Part shown: piece after piece, positions 16,901-24,320 of the stretch
Layout: each line of letters starts with the position of its first letter
Numbering within the stretch: position 1 is the stretch's first letter
Assembly (NCBI RefSeq): GCF_024198175.1
Contig: NZ_JAJVKV010000001.1
Location: 806,001 to 870,000 of the forward strand
Source of the DNA: Pyxidicoccus xibeiensis
GTDB lineage: Bacteria; Myxococcota; Myxococcia; Myxococcales; Myxococcaceae
DNA length: 64,000 bases
Direction of reading: 5' to 3'
Notes under the pieces: model-generated
What the model was told of the DNA's origin: nothing
Database searches by the model: none
Seen by the model: only the letters and a program-made list of their open reading frames with translations
Made by a program: the position numbers and the translations under genes

Positions 16901-18719
16901 CCATCACCTTGCCGCGACGGCGCAGGTACTCCCGGTCCAGCAGCACCTCGATGATGGCCGCGCGAGTGGCCGGCGTGCCCAGCCCCGTCTCGCGCATCGC
17001 ATCCGCCAGCTCCTTCTCGTCGAGCGCCCTGCCCGCCGTCTCCATCGCGGTCAGCAGCGTCGCATCCGTGAAGCGCGGCGGCGGGCGCGTGCGCTTCTTC
17101 ACCGCCTCCGCGTCCTCCACCGTCTGCGGCTGCCCGCGCTCCAGCCCGCTGGGCAGGGACTGCGGCTCGTCGTCCGGCTCGCGCTCCTCGTCCTCGCCCT
17201 TCTTGCCCTCCGCCTTCGGGCGCGGCGCCTTCTGCCCGCCGCCGATGTCCAGCACCTTCCAGCCAACCCGCTCCACCACGGTGCCCGTGCTCTGGAAGCG
17301 GTCCACCACCGGCGCCGCCGCGTCTCCGGACTTCACCGCCGTCACCACCGTGGTGACGCGCCACACGTGGTCCTCGTGCCACGCCTGGAGCACCCGCCGG
17401 CACACCAGGTCGTAGATGCGCTGCTCGTCCGGCGACAGGCGCACCCCGTCCGGAGACGTGGGCGTGGGGATGATGGCGTGGTGGTCCGTCACCTTCGCGT
17501 CGTCCACGTACCGCTTGCCGAGCGGCCTCGAGCCCGTGCCCGGCGCCAGGTCCTCCTCGAACGGCGCGCGGATGGCGTTCACCACCTCCGGCAGCGTGTC
17601 CGCCACCGAGTGCGACAGGTGCCGGCTCGCCGTGCGCGGGTAGCTCAGGAGCTTGTGCTTCTCGTAGAGCGCCTGCGCCACCTCCAGCGTGCGCTGCGCG
17701 CTGAAGCCATACAGCCGGTTCGCGTGCCGCTGCAGCTCCGTCAAGTCGTAGAGGAGCGGAGGCGGCATCTTCTTCTCCTCCGCCTCCAGGGACTCAATCG
17801 CCGCGCTCCCCCGTCGCACGCGGTCGATGATGGCCTGGGCCTCCACCCCATCCGCGTCCAGCCGGCGCGCCTCGCGCGGGGCCTCGCCCGGCGGCACCAC
17901 CGGCTTGCCGTCCGGCCCGGAGCGGAACCACGTGCCCCTGTACCGCGCCCCCGGAGCAACGCCCTTCGCCCGGGGAACGAAGGTGGCCACCACCTCCAGG
18001 TAGTCCCGGGGCACGAAGTCGCGGATGGCCAGCTCGCGCTCCACCACCATGGCCAGCGTGGGCGTCTGCACCCGGCCCACGCTCAGCATCTCCCCGTGGC
18101 CCCCGTGCGCCAGCGTGTACAGGCGCGACAGGTTCATCCCCACCAGCCAGTCCGCCCGGCTGCGCCCCCGGGCCGCGGCGGCCAGCGGCTCGTAGTCGCG
18201 CCCGTCCGCGAGCTTGCGGAAACCCTCCTGGATGGCCCGCTCCGTCAGCGAGGACACCCACAGCCGTCGCACCGGCTTGCGGCACCCCGCCGCCTCATAG
18301 ATGTAGCGGAAGATGAGCTCGCCCTCGCGGCCCGCGTCCGTGGCGCACACCACCCCGGACACCTCCGGCGCGTTGAGCACCCGCTTCACCACCTCGAACT
18401 GGGAGCGCGTCTCCGTGGAGACGACGAGCGGCCAGTCCCCCGGCAGCATGGGCAGCAGCGCGCGGTTCCACTTCTTCCACTCCGGGCGCATCTCGTGCGG
18501 CTGCGCCAGCCCCACCAGGTGGCCGATGGCCCACGTCACCACGTAGCCATTGCCGCGAAGGAAGCCCTCGCCGCGCTCGTTCGCTCCGAGCACCCGGGCA
18601 AGGTCCCTGGCCACCGAGGGCTTCTCCGCCAGCACCGCCAGGACGGAGCCCCGCCCCGAGGCTCGCGCCCCCGCACCGTCCGTCCTGCCGAGCTTGTCCT
18701 CGCCGGGCGACTCGCCCAT
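13980..18719 (-). CDS. Topoisomerase III - RecQ helicase fusion protein
   Basis: One 1579-residue frame joins two enzymes. Residues about 25-660 form a complete type IA topoisomerase (TopB). It has a Toprim domain ('LAEKPSVARDLARVLG', 'ATDAGREGELIFRYIY'), 'MLSVGRVQTPTLAMV', and the active-site Tyr in LLSYPRTASRH near 360. Residues 662-836 are a low-complexity linker with recurring M-[ST]-P-G and W-N-A-G-T motifs. Residues about 837-1360 form RecQ: Walker A MPTGAGKS (near 871), DEAH with QWGHDFRP (near 971), motif VI QELGRAGRDG, and a zinc-binding Cys cluster (1276-1303). A basic tail is followed by an HRDC domain (1513-1578). Such a pair dissolves double Holliday junctions in the eukaryotic BLM/Sgs1-Top3 complex. 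The start is the ATG at 18719 with GAGG nine bases upstream; an ATG at 18734 is the alternative. Confidence 0.93.
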   Translation of the reverse strand: MGESPGEDKLGRTDGAGARASGRGSVLAVLAEKPSVARDLARVLGANERGEGFLRGNGYVVTWAIGHLVGLAQPHEMRPEWKKWNRALLPMLPGDWPLVVSTETRSQFEVVKRVLNAPEVSGVVCATDAGREGELIFRYIYEAAGCRKPVRRLWVSSLTERAIQEGFRKLADGRDYEPLAAAARGRSRADWLVGMNLSRLYTLAHGGHGEMLSVGRVQTPTLAMVVERELAIRDFVPRDYLEVVATFVPRAKGVAPGARYRGTWFRSGPDGKPVVPPGEAPREARRLDADGVEAQAIIDRVRRGSAAIESLEAEEKKMPPPLLYDLTELQRHANRLYGFSAQRTLEVAQALYEKHKLLSYPRTASRHLSHSVADTLPEVVNAIRAPFEEDLAPGTGSRPLGKRYVDDAKVTDHHAIIPTPTSPDGVRLSPDEQRIYDLVCRRVLQAWHEDHVWRVTTVVTAVKSGDAAAPVVDRFQSTGTVVERVGWKVLDIGGGQKAPRPKAEGKKGEDEEREPDDEPQSLPSGLERGQPQTVEDAEAVKKRTRPPPRFTDATLLTAMETAGRALDEKELADAMRETGLGTPATRAAIIEVLLDREYLRRRGKVMEATEKGIFLIQVVHPDVKTPAMTGQWEAWLQRIERGEGQLDEFLRGIEDYVREVVGHGPASPGVTASRLPQGVPGEATRMSPGRAGQEGGAGAPPGQGRPMMPVQAAPASFQDAGAPRALAAAAGTPGAGGPRRVASSAFSDAAVVMTPGRAGAPGASWSTGTAGSAASRSTSADSSSWNAGTPAAAPPSPAPWNAGTQGRASGARSSRASTAMSPGQRPERTPRAPTPPDNLRPLLKAAFGFSEFRPYQEAVCRAATAGEDLLLVMPTGAGKSLCYQLPGLARAGTTLVVSPLIALMEDQVARLQSLGFAADRIHSGRDRATSRQVCADYLEERLDFLFIAPERLGVPGFVEFLARRTPALIAIDEAHCISQWGHDFRPDYRLLGARLPLLRPAPVVALTATATPDVQRDIVQQLGLHGHGGKARTFIHGFRRTNIAIEVRELNPSARGDAIRSLLQDEENRPAIVYAATRKHAEQFADLLADEFPSAAYHAGLQPAERDRVQAEFLRGALDVIVATTAFGMGIDKPDVRTVIHAALPASLEGYYQELGRAGRDGKPSRAVLLHSYIDRRTHEFFHRRDYPETQVLERLFHATGVQLEPKVVLQGRVRGDPEVFDKALEQLWIHGGVVMTPEETVARGKPGWMASYSAQRDRKLLHLEQMGRYAEAHGCRMKQLVAHFGDVQDSGEPCGLCDVCAPESCATLRFAEPTSAERHFLERILESLRERDGQAMGRLHRELFGESLPRRDFERLAGGLVRAGLARLDEDSFDKDGQVITFQRLSLTEEGRRTQVVDPRHVVLPLALEKAPKRKRGKGSEAGKGAKRPSRKRSARGAEPEGGDRPRHWRANAPAEAEASRSSWNASRAGGAARSGRTDVVYDDAPAPTGSGRARRAVLSDSDGAEASPKLVEALKAWRLAEARKRKVPAFRILTDRVLGAIAMARPESGAELMAIHGVGPALTERYGTQILSIISGR

Positions 18720-19142
18720 CTCTTCCCACCTCATGAAGCCCTGACCCCTCCCGCCCGCTCCACCCACGCCCGGGGCTCGAAGCCCTGGCGCGCGCCGGAA
18801 GCCGTCTTCCCTATCGTGTCAGGCTGACATGGCCGATGCCCGCCTGTCCCTACCCGTGACGCCTGCCCGGTCCACGGCCGGCCGAGGGAAGCCGCGCCCC
18901 ACCCCGGCCCCCCCGCCCCACGCGCCCCGCCAACCCTCCAGGTCTCCGTCGGAGGCCGGCGGCCAGGCCCCTCCCGCCCCGCCGTGGCGTCCTGACCGAC
19001 CCGTGGCGCCTTCGCGCAAGCAGTTGGCGCGGCAGAGGAAAACTCCCCCCAGCGCCTGGGCCAGTATGCCCTTGTCGCCGCTCGCACACAGCGCTCGGTG
19101 ACAGGGGCCAGGGCAGTCACGACTGGAAGAGGGGGGGCGCAG

Positions 19143-19583
19143 ATGTCACACGGCGCGCAGGAGTCGGGCCAGGGTGTTCCGGGGGGAAGCACGAGGCTCG
19201 ACACGGTGTCGCACGGGGACACGAGGACGGGGGCCGCGGCTCGCAGAGCGGGGCGCCAGTCCGGGATGAAGTGGCGGAGGGCGGTCGAGGGGGAGACAGG
19301 GGGAATCGCGGTACCGGAGCTGGCTGTCTTCGCGGGGGCGAAGCGCACACAGCTCGCGGCACTGGCGAAGTCGACCGCACCGCTCCGCGAGGTTCTGGAA
19401 GACGTGACGCGGGTGGCCTCCATGCGCCCGCGGCTGTTCGGACGGGCCCAGGCACTGGCGAGGCTGCGAGCACTCTCGCGCCCCGCGCTGCCCTGGGCGG
19501 AGTCCGTGAGGGGGAAGGAAGAACCTCGGCACGGCCGGCTGTCCGCACCAGGGGGCGCGGGCACACACCGGCTGGGGCCGTAG
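19143..19583 (+). CDS. Hypothetical 146-residue basic protein
   Basis: I do not recognise this gene. The ATG at 19143 follows a G-rich ribosome-binding stretch (GAGGGGGGGC), and codons favour G or C in third position as in real genes here. The product has no signal peptide. Its first 60 residues are rich in Gly, Ser, Thr and Arg. The rest looks helical and positively charged ('AKRTQLAALAKSTAPLREVL', 'SMRPRLFGRAQALARLRALS'). The same frame stays open upstream to a TGA at 18993 without an ATG; a GTG at 19098 is an alternative start. A strong plus-strand terminator 170 bases downstream supports transcription in this direction. The flanking stretch 18735-19142 holds only a Pro-rich open frame I do not believe. 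Confidence 0.42.
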   Translation: MSHGAQESGQGVPGGSTRLDTVSHGDTRTGAAARRAGRQSGMKWRRAVEGETGGIAVPELAVFAGAKRTQLAALAKSTAPLREVLEDVTRVASMRPRLFGRAQALARLRALSRPALPWAESVRGKEEPRHGRLSAPGGAGTHRLGP

Positions 19584-19751
19584 GACGCACCGGAAGGTGC
19601 ACAGCTTCGCTGGAGGGGTCCAAGGCCCTCCGGACAACTCAAGGGCGGGTAGGAGGATGGCGCCGCGGGGGCGGAGCCATCCGTGGATGGGGGACCCTGG
19701 GGTGACGCTCGTCAGAGGGGGAGAGCGCACGCCAAGCTCGGGTCGATATCC

Positions 19752-19794
19752 GGGGGGTGCTCCGAAGCCATCGGAGCATCCCCCGTAGCTTTTT
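19752..19794 (+). terminator. Strong intrinsic terminator in a gene-poor stretch
   Basis: A 14-bp stem (19752-19765 with 19771-19784, one G-T wobble) and a five-base loop are followed by TAGCTTTTT on the plus strand. This is the most canonical rho-independent terminator I see in the window. It points to a plus-strand transcript ending here, either that of the hypothetical gene at 19143-19583 or a separate small RNA from the 19.6-19.75 kb stretch. Confidence 0.8.
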
Positions 19795-19835
19795 GCGGGC
19801 TCGGAGCGCCCACGCCTGGCGCGCGCGCCGGAGCT

Positions 19836-21344
19836 TCACTCCACGCGCAGCGTCACCGTGCCGGTGAGGTCGCGGTTCACCGTGAGCCAGAGGGTGTCGC
19901 TGGCCTCGTCCACGGAGGCGAAGACGTCCTCGTCCGCCGCGAGCACCTGGCCGTCCAGGGTGACGCGGGCGGGCGGCGCCGAGGCCGTGTAGCCGCGCAG
20001 CACCACCACCGGGTGCGAGAGGGTGCGGCCGCCAGCCTCGAAGCGGAGCGTCGCGCGGTTGGCGGCGGCCTGGGCCTCCCACGTCGCGTAGACGGGGTTG
20101 TAGCCGGGCACGTCGTACGTCACGGCGTCGGCGCGGCCCACCCCGCCGGGGCCGCGGGTGGCCACGGTGCCCTCGGTGGCCGTCAGCCGGACGGCCTGCC
20201 ATGCCTCCACCTCGGCGGCCTGCTTCAGCACCGGGTCCTCGGCGTGCGGGTCCAGCACCATGAACACGGAGTAGCTCTGGTACGGGTAGCCGGAGAGGTT
20301 GCCGTCGTCACCGTAGCGGGGGTACTGGCGCCGCCCCACCGCGCCGAAGTTGCTGCCCCACGCGAGGCGGTGCGAGCGGGTGGTGCTCGGCAGCTCGTAC
20401 TGGTTGAGCTGGTACGTCCAGTTCCAGTCCTGGGGCATGGGGCCGTCGGCGTCGCGCTTGCCCTGCTCGGTGTAGAGCCAGTAGCCGCCGGCGGGCTTCT
20501 GCGACCACGTCTGCGTCTGCACCACGCCCATCTCCGCGTCCGGGGCCGCCGTCCACATGCGGGTATAGGGGACGACGTTGGGCGTGGCGTAGTCCCAGCC
20601 GGTCGACATTCGCACGGGGGAGGACAGCGTCTGGAAGCGGTAGCGGTCTCCCCAGCCCAGGCCGGCGATTTCGGCGTTGGCGTTGCCGTCGAAGTAGATG
20701 TCGCCGTAGGGGGAGCGCACGTCGGCCTGCAGGGCGTCCGCCGGGGCGCGCGAGGCGTCGTGCGTGATGGCGTAGAGCGGGTGGCTCCTGCCGGTGGCGA
20801 AGAGGTAGTGCACGGTGACGTCGATGGGGTGGCCGTCGAGCGGAAGCACCCAGCGGAACTCGTGCAGCGCGTGGTGGCGGCCCGCGAAGACGGTGCGCCA
20901 GGTTCCGCGCACGTCCTTCGTCCAGTTGCCCCACGAGGCGCCCTCGTGGAGGTGGCACACCACCATGCCCCAGCCGGGGACTCCGGCCTCTGCGCCGTCG
21001 CAGGTGCGAGTGGCGCCCGCCGCCTGGTAGGTATAGCGACGCAGGTAGCCGCCATTCCAGTCCACGGGGTCCGCGGCGTCATTGCGCACCAGGGCCGCGG
21101 AGCGGGGCTGGCAGTCGCTGTCGCGCCACTCGTAGCGGTCGACGCGGAAGCCGTCGAGCTCCACGCCGGGCTCCAGCTTCAGCGGGGCACACGCGCTGGT
21201 GCCACCGGTGCCGGCGTCCGGCGTCTCGTCACCGGGGCCAGGCTTCACCTCCTTGCTGCCGCATGCGGCCAGCAGCGTGGACAGCAGCACGGCCGCGCCG
21301 CGCAGGTGGAACAGGAAGGCAGGGCTCTTCATGTCGAGCGTCAT
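19836..21344 (-). CDS. Large secreted lipoprotein of unknown function
   Basis: The 502-residue protein has a lipoprotein signal (hydrophobic 12-28, lipobox LLAAC) and an Asp/Gly/Pro-rich spacer. A long beta-rich body is dense in Trp and Tyr ('DWNGGYLRRYTYQ', 'HEFRWVLPLDGHPIDVTVHY', 'DWNWTYQLNQYELP'). It ends in a sheet with 'TLWLTVNRDLTGTVTLRVE'. Several Trp/Tyr pairs and an 'HALHEFRWVLPLDG' region suggest a carbohydrate-active or sugar-binding fold, but I cannot assign a family. The start is the ATG at 21344, with GAGGGAG upstream; an ATG at 21332 is possible. It is divergent from the AAA ATPase gene (192-base shared upstream region). Confidence 0.75.
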   Translation of the reverse strand: MTLDMKSPAFLFHLRGAAVLLSTLLAACGSKEVKPGPGDETPDAGTGGTSACAPLKLEPGVELDGFRVDRYEWRDSDCQPRSAALVRNDAADPVDWNGGYLRRYTYQAAGATRTCDGAEAGVPGWGMVVCHLHEGASWGNWTKDVRGTWRTVFAGRHHALHEFRWVLPLDGHPIDVTVHYLFATGRSHPLYAITHDASRAPADALQADVRSPYGDIYFDGNANAEIAGLGWGDRYRFQTLSSPVRMSTGWDYATPNVVPYTRMWTAAPDAEMGVVQTQTWSQKPAGGYWLYTEQGKRDADGPMPQDWNWTYQLNQYELPSTTRSHRLAWGSNFGAVGRRQYPRYGDDGNLSGYPYQSYSVFMVLDPHAEDPVLKQAAEVEAWQAVRLTATEGTVATRGPGGVGRADAVTYDVPGYNPVYATWEAQAAANRATLRFEAGGRTLSHPVVVLRGYTASAPPARVTLDGQVLAADEDVFASVDEASDTLWLTVNRDLTGTVTLRVE

Positions 21345-21504
21345 CGGTGCTCCCTCGCGGTGGGCAAAGGGCTCCGCTGACCGCGAGGAGCCGTGCCGCT
21401 CGCTCCCTCCTGCCAACGTGCCCTCCGGAGTGCAAGGACTGGCGGAGTGGGCAACGGTAGTGGCTGGGAGATGTCCATGAGGCAACGCGCGGACGTTGAG
21501 CCCT

Positions 21505-21568
21505 CATGGACCGGCGGATGGTAGTACCTTGCCCTCATGCCTCGCTGGTTCAACACCGCCGGTCCATG
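21505..21568. repeat. 13-bp perfect inverted repeat flanking a start codon
   Basis: CATGGACCGGCGG (21505-21517) and CCGCCGGTCCATG (21556-21568) are perfect complements 38 bases apart. The ATG of the AAA ATPase/nuclease gene (21537) and its ribosome-binding region lie in the loop; the right arm is codons 7-11 of the gene. In mRNA the stem would hold the start region in a closed loop. Confidence 0.7.
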
Positions 21569-23087
21569 CACTCCGGCCAATCACTACATGCTGCCGGCGA
21601 TGAAGCGCCTGCCCGAGGTGCAGCGGCTGATTGACCAGCAGGGCTACTTCGTCGTCCATGCACCCCGGCAGACAGGCAAGACGACCGCGCTGCTCTCGCT
21701 CGCCCAGGAGCTGAACGCTGGCGGCAAGCATGTGGCGGCCCTGGTCTCCATGGAGGTGGGGGCCGCGTTCTCACATGACGTGGGCACCGCCGAGTCCGCC
21801 ATCCTCCAGAGCTGGCTCAGTGCCGCGAGGGCGCAGCTCCCGCCCGAGCATCAACCGCCACCCGTTTCCGAGGCGCCGACTGGAAGCCGCATCGCCACCG
21901 CCCTGGCGGCCTGGTCGGAGGCCGTGGCAAAGCCCCTGGTGGTCTTCCTGGATGAGGTCGACGCGCTCCAGAACGGCCTGCTCATCTCCGTGCTGCGTCA
22001 GCTCCGCGACGGCTATCGCAACCGACCTGGACATTTCCCTGCTTCGCTCGCGCTCATCGGCCTGCGCGACGTGCGCGATTACAAGGTGGCCACCGGCGAC
22101 AGCGACCGACCTGGCACCGCCAGCCCCTTCAACATCAAGGTCCGCTCCCTCACCCTCCGCGACTTCACCGAGGACGAGGTCGCTGAGCTCTACGCCCAGC
22201 ACACCGCCGAGACGGGACAGCGCTTCGAGCCAGAGGCGCTCGCCCTCGCCTTCGAGCTCACCCAGGGTCAGCCCTGGCTCGTCAATGCCCTGGCGAAGGT
22301 CGTCGTCGAGGAGCTCGTTCCCGATACGTCACAGCCTGTCCGACGCGCGGACGTCGAGCGTGCCAAGGGGCTCCTCATCCAGCGGCAGGAGACACACCTG
22401 GACAGCCTCGCCGTGCGGCTGCGCGAGCCGCGCATCCGCGCCGTCCTCGAGCCCATGCTCGCGGGTGGGTTGCTCGGTGACGTGGCTGAAGACGACAGGC
22501 GCTTCGCCGTGGACCTGGGGCTGCTGCGCCGCAATCCAGAGGGCACACTCGAGGTCGCCAATCCCATCTACCGGGAGATTCTCATCCGCACGCTCGCCTC
22601 CGGCACGCGCGATACCCTGCCCACCATCCAGCCCTCCTGGCTGAAGCCGGACGGGCGCATCGACACCGAGCGGCTGCGGGACGCCTTCCTCGCCTTCTGG
22701 CGTCAGCACGGTGAGCCGCTGCTGGCCACCGCGCCCTACCATGAGGTGGCACCCCACCTCGTGCTGATGGCCTTCCTCCACCGCGTGGTCAACGGCGGAG
22801 GCACCATCGAGCGTGAGTACGCCATCGGCCGCGGGCGCATGGACCTGTGCGTGCGCCACGGGCCGGACACCCTGGCCATCGAAATCAAGGTCTGGCGGGA
22901 CAGGGAGCCGGACCCGCTGGCCGAGGGACTCACCCAGCTCGACGGCTACCTGGAGGGCCTTGGACAGCCGAGCGGCTGGCTCGTGCTCTTCGACCGCAGG
23001 AGCGGCCAGCCGCCCATCGCCCAGCGCACCCGCACCGAGGAGGCCCGGACACCCTCGGGCCGCCCCGTCACGGTCATCCGCGCGTGA
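21537..23087 (+). CDS. AAA ATPase with C-terminal PD-(D/E)XK nuclease-like domain
   Basis: The 516-residue cytoplasmic protein begins 'FNTAGPCTPANHYMLP', the usual front of a family of AAA proteins found sporadically in bacteria. Walker A is HAPRQTGKTT (41-50) and Walker B is LVVFLDEVDAL (near 137-147). A helical and winged-helix-like middle follows ('LTQGQPWLVNALAKVVVEEL'). The C-terminus (about 425-500) has the nuclease-superfamily pattern: 'GRGRMDLCVRHG' with the Asp, then 'LAIEIKVW' with E-x-K. The role is unknown; relatives are discussed as mobile-element or defence-linked ATPases. The Shine-Dalgarno is weak, and the start codon lies inside a 13-bp inverted repeat. It is convergent with the SDR gene, only three bases apart. 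Confidence 0.82.
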   Translation: MPRWFNTAGPCTPANHYMLPAMKRLPEVQRLIDQQGYFVVHAPRQTGKTTALLSLAQELNAGGKHVAALVSMEVGAAFSHDVGTAESAILQSWLSAARAQLPPEHQPPPVSEAPTGSRIATALAAWSEAVAKPLVVFLDEVDALQNGLLISVLRQLRDGYRNRPGHFPASLALIGLRDVRDYKVATGDSDRPGTASPFNIKVRSLTLRDFTEDEVAELYAQHTAETGQRFEPEALALAFELTQGQPWLVNALAKVVVEELVPDTSQPVRRADVERAKGLLIQRQETHLDSLAVRLREPRIRAVLEPMLAGGLLGDVAEDDRRFAVDLGLLRRNPEGTLEVANPIYREILIRTLASGTRDTLPTIQPSWLKPDGRIDTERLRDAFLAFWRQHGEPLLATAPYHEVAPHLVLMAFLHRVVNGGGTIEREYAIGRGRMDLCVRHGPDTLAIEIKVWRDREPDPLAEGLTQLDGYLEGLGQPSGWLVLFDRRSGQPPIAQRTRTEEARTPSGRPVTVIRA

Positions 23088-23090
23088 GCG

Positions 23091-24272
23091 TCAGCCCGCC
23101 TTCGCGCTGCCCTTCTCCTGGTGCCAGGCCGCGAGCACTTCCTTCTCGCGCTCGGGCGTGACGCCGGCGCCCAGCTTCGCCTGGCGCTCGGGCGGCAGCG
23201 TCTTGAACCAGTCCATCGTGTCGCGGATGGTGTCCGCCGTCGGCCGGAAGGTGAGGCCCGCGGCCACCGCCTTCTCGATGCTCACCCGCCCCAGCCCCTT
23301 CTCCTCACCCGTGCGCGGAATCCACACGGGCATGTCCTGCCACGGCGCCACCTTCTGCTTGTCCAGGAAGGCCGTGTCCACCCACGTGAAGCGCGCGTCG
23401 CTGCCCGTGGCCGTCTTGCACGTGTCCAGCAGGTGCTTCATCAGCACCGGCTGCGAGGGGCCCGTGGCGTTGAACACGCCCGCCGTGTTGCGCTCGACGT
23501 TGAGGATGATGAACGCGGCCAGGTCCCGCGCGTCGATGAACTGCGTGGGGTCCTGCCCGTCCCCGGGCGCCAGTACCTCGCCCCCGCGCGCCACGCGCGC
23601 CGGCCAGTAGGTGAAGCGGTCCGTCGGGTCGTCCGGGCCCACGATGAGGCCGGGGCGCACGTTGAGCACGCGGCCCGGCATGGCCGCCTCCGCCGCCCGC
23701 TCGCACGCCGCCTTCAGCGCGCCGTAGTACTTCGGCACGTCCTCCGACGCCGGGTCCTCCAGCGTGGCCACCGGCGAGGCCTCGGTGATGCCGTAGTCGG
23801 CGAAGTTGCTGTAGACGGAGATGGACGACACGAAGCTGTAGTGCCCCACGTTGGGCGCCAGCAGCGCCGCGGAGGCCTCCACCACGCGAGGCACATAGCC
23901 GGAGGTGTCCACCACCGCGTCCCACTTGCGGCCCTGCAGCGCCTTCAGGCCCTCGCCCTTGTTCGGGTCTCTGTCGCCCGACAGCTTCTCCACGTCGGGG
24001 AAGAGGCCCGGGTTCGTCTTGCCGCGGTTGAACAGCGTCACGGTGTGGCCGCGCGACCGCGCGAACTCCACCAGCGCCGGGCCCAGGAACTTCGTGCCGC
24101 CCAGGATGAGGATGCTCTTCGGCGCGCTCGCCTTCGCCGCCTGCGCCCCCTGCCCCGGGGCCGTGGCGCCGTTGCCGCCATCCCCCGTCTTGCTCGTCGA
24201 GGCACAGCCCATGGCCCAGAGCGAGCCAACCGCGGCCGCTCCCTGAATCACACCTCTGCGGGACAGCTTCAT
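23091..24272 (-). CDS. Tat-exported lipoprotein with NAD-dependent epimerase/dehydratase (SDR) fold
   Basis: The 393-residue protein starts with a twin-arginine signal (KLSRRGVIQGAAAVG) that ends in a lipobox (AMGC, Cys 23), followed by a Gly/Ala spacer. The body (from about 52) is an extended SDR: 'ILILGGTKFLGPALVEFARS' as the nucleotide-binding loop, a YxxxK-type pair (YYGALK), 'FIDARDLAAFII' and 'TAGVFNATGP', as in RNA-binding or isoflavone-reductase-like epimerases. Tat export fits a protein folded around its cofactor in the cytoplasm. Substrate is unknown. The start is the ATG at 24272 with an excellent AGGAGGAAAC. It is probably cotranscribed with the transporter gene 48 bases upstream. 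Confidence 0.85.
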   Translation of the reverse strand: MKLSRRGVIQGAAAVGSLWAMGCASTSKTGDGGNGATAPGQGAQAAKASAPKSILILGGTKFLGPALVEFARSRGHTVTLFNRGKTNPGLFPDVEKLSGDRDPNKGEGLKALQGRKWDAVVDTSGYVPRVVEASAALLAPNVGHYSFVSSISVYSNFADYGITEASPVATLEDPASEDVPKYYGALKAACERAAEAAMPGRVLNVRPGLIVGPDDPTDRFTYWPARVARGGEVLAPGDGQDPTQFIDARDLAAFIILNVERNTAGVFNATGPSQPVLMKHLLDTCKTATGSDARFTWVDTAFLDKQKVAPWQDMPVWIPRTGEEKGLGRVSIEKAVAAGLTFRPTADTIRDTMDWFKTLPPERQAKLGAGVTPEREKEVLAAWHQEKGSAKAG

Positions 24273-24320
24273 GCCGTGTTTCCTCCTGTTGCCGGGAAGG
24301 ACGTCGTGGGGACGGCCGCT

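Noticed and set aside
16731..18827. 698-codon open frame on the plus strand
   Set aside because: It is antisense to the topoisomerase half of the fusion and has no motif.
18829..19101. 90-codon Pro-rich frame with an ATG on the plus strand
   Set aside because: Low-complexity translation (Pro, Arg, Ala, Ser), no ribosome-binding site, no domain. It ends inside a stretch where another frame looks more coding-like.
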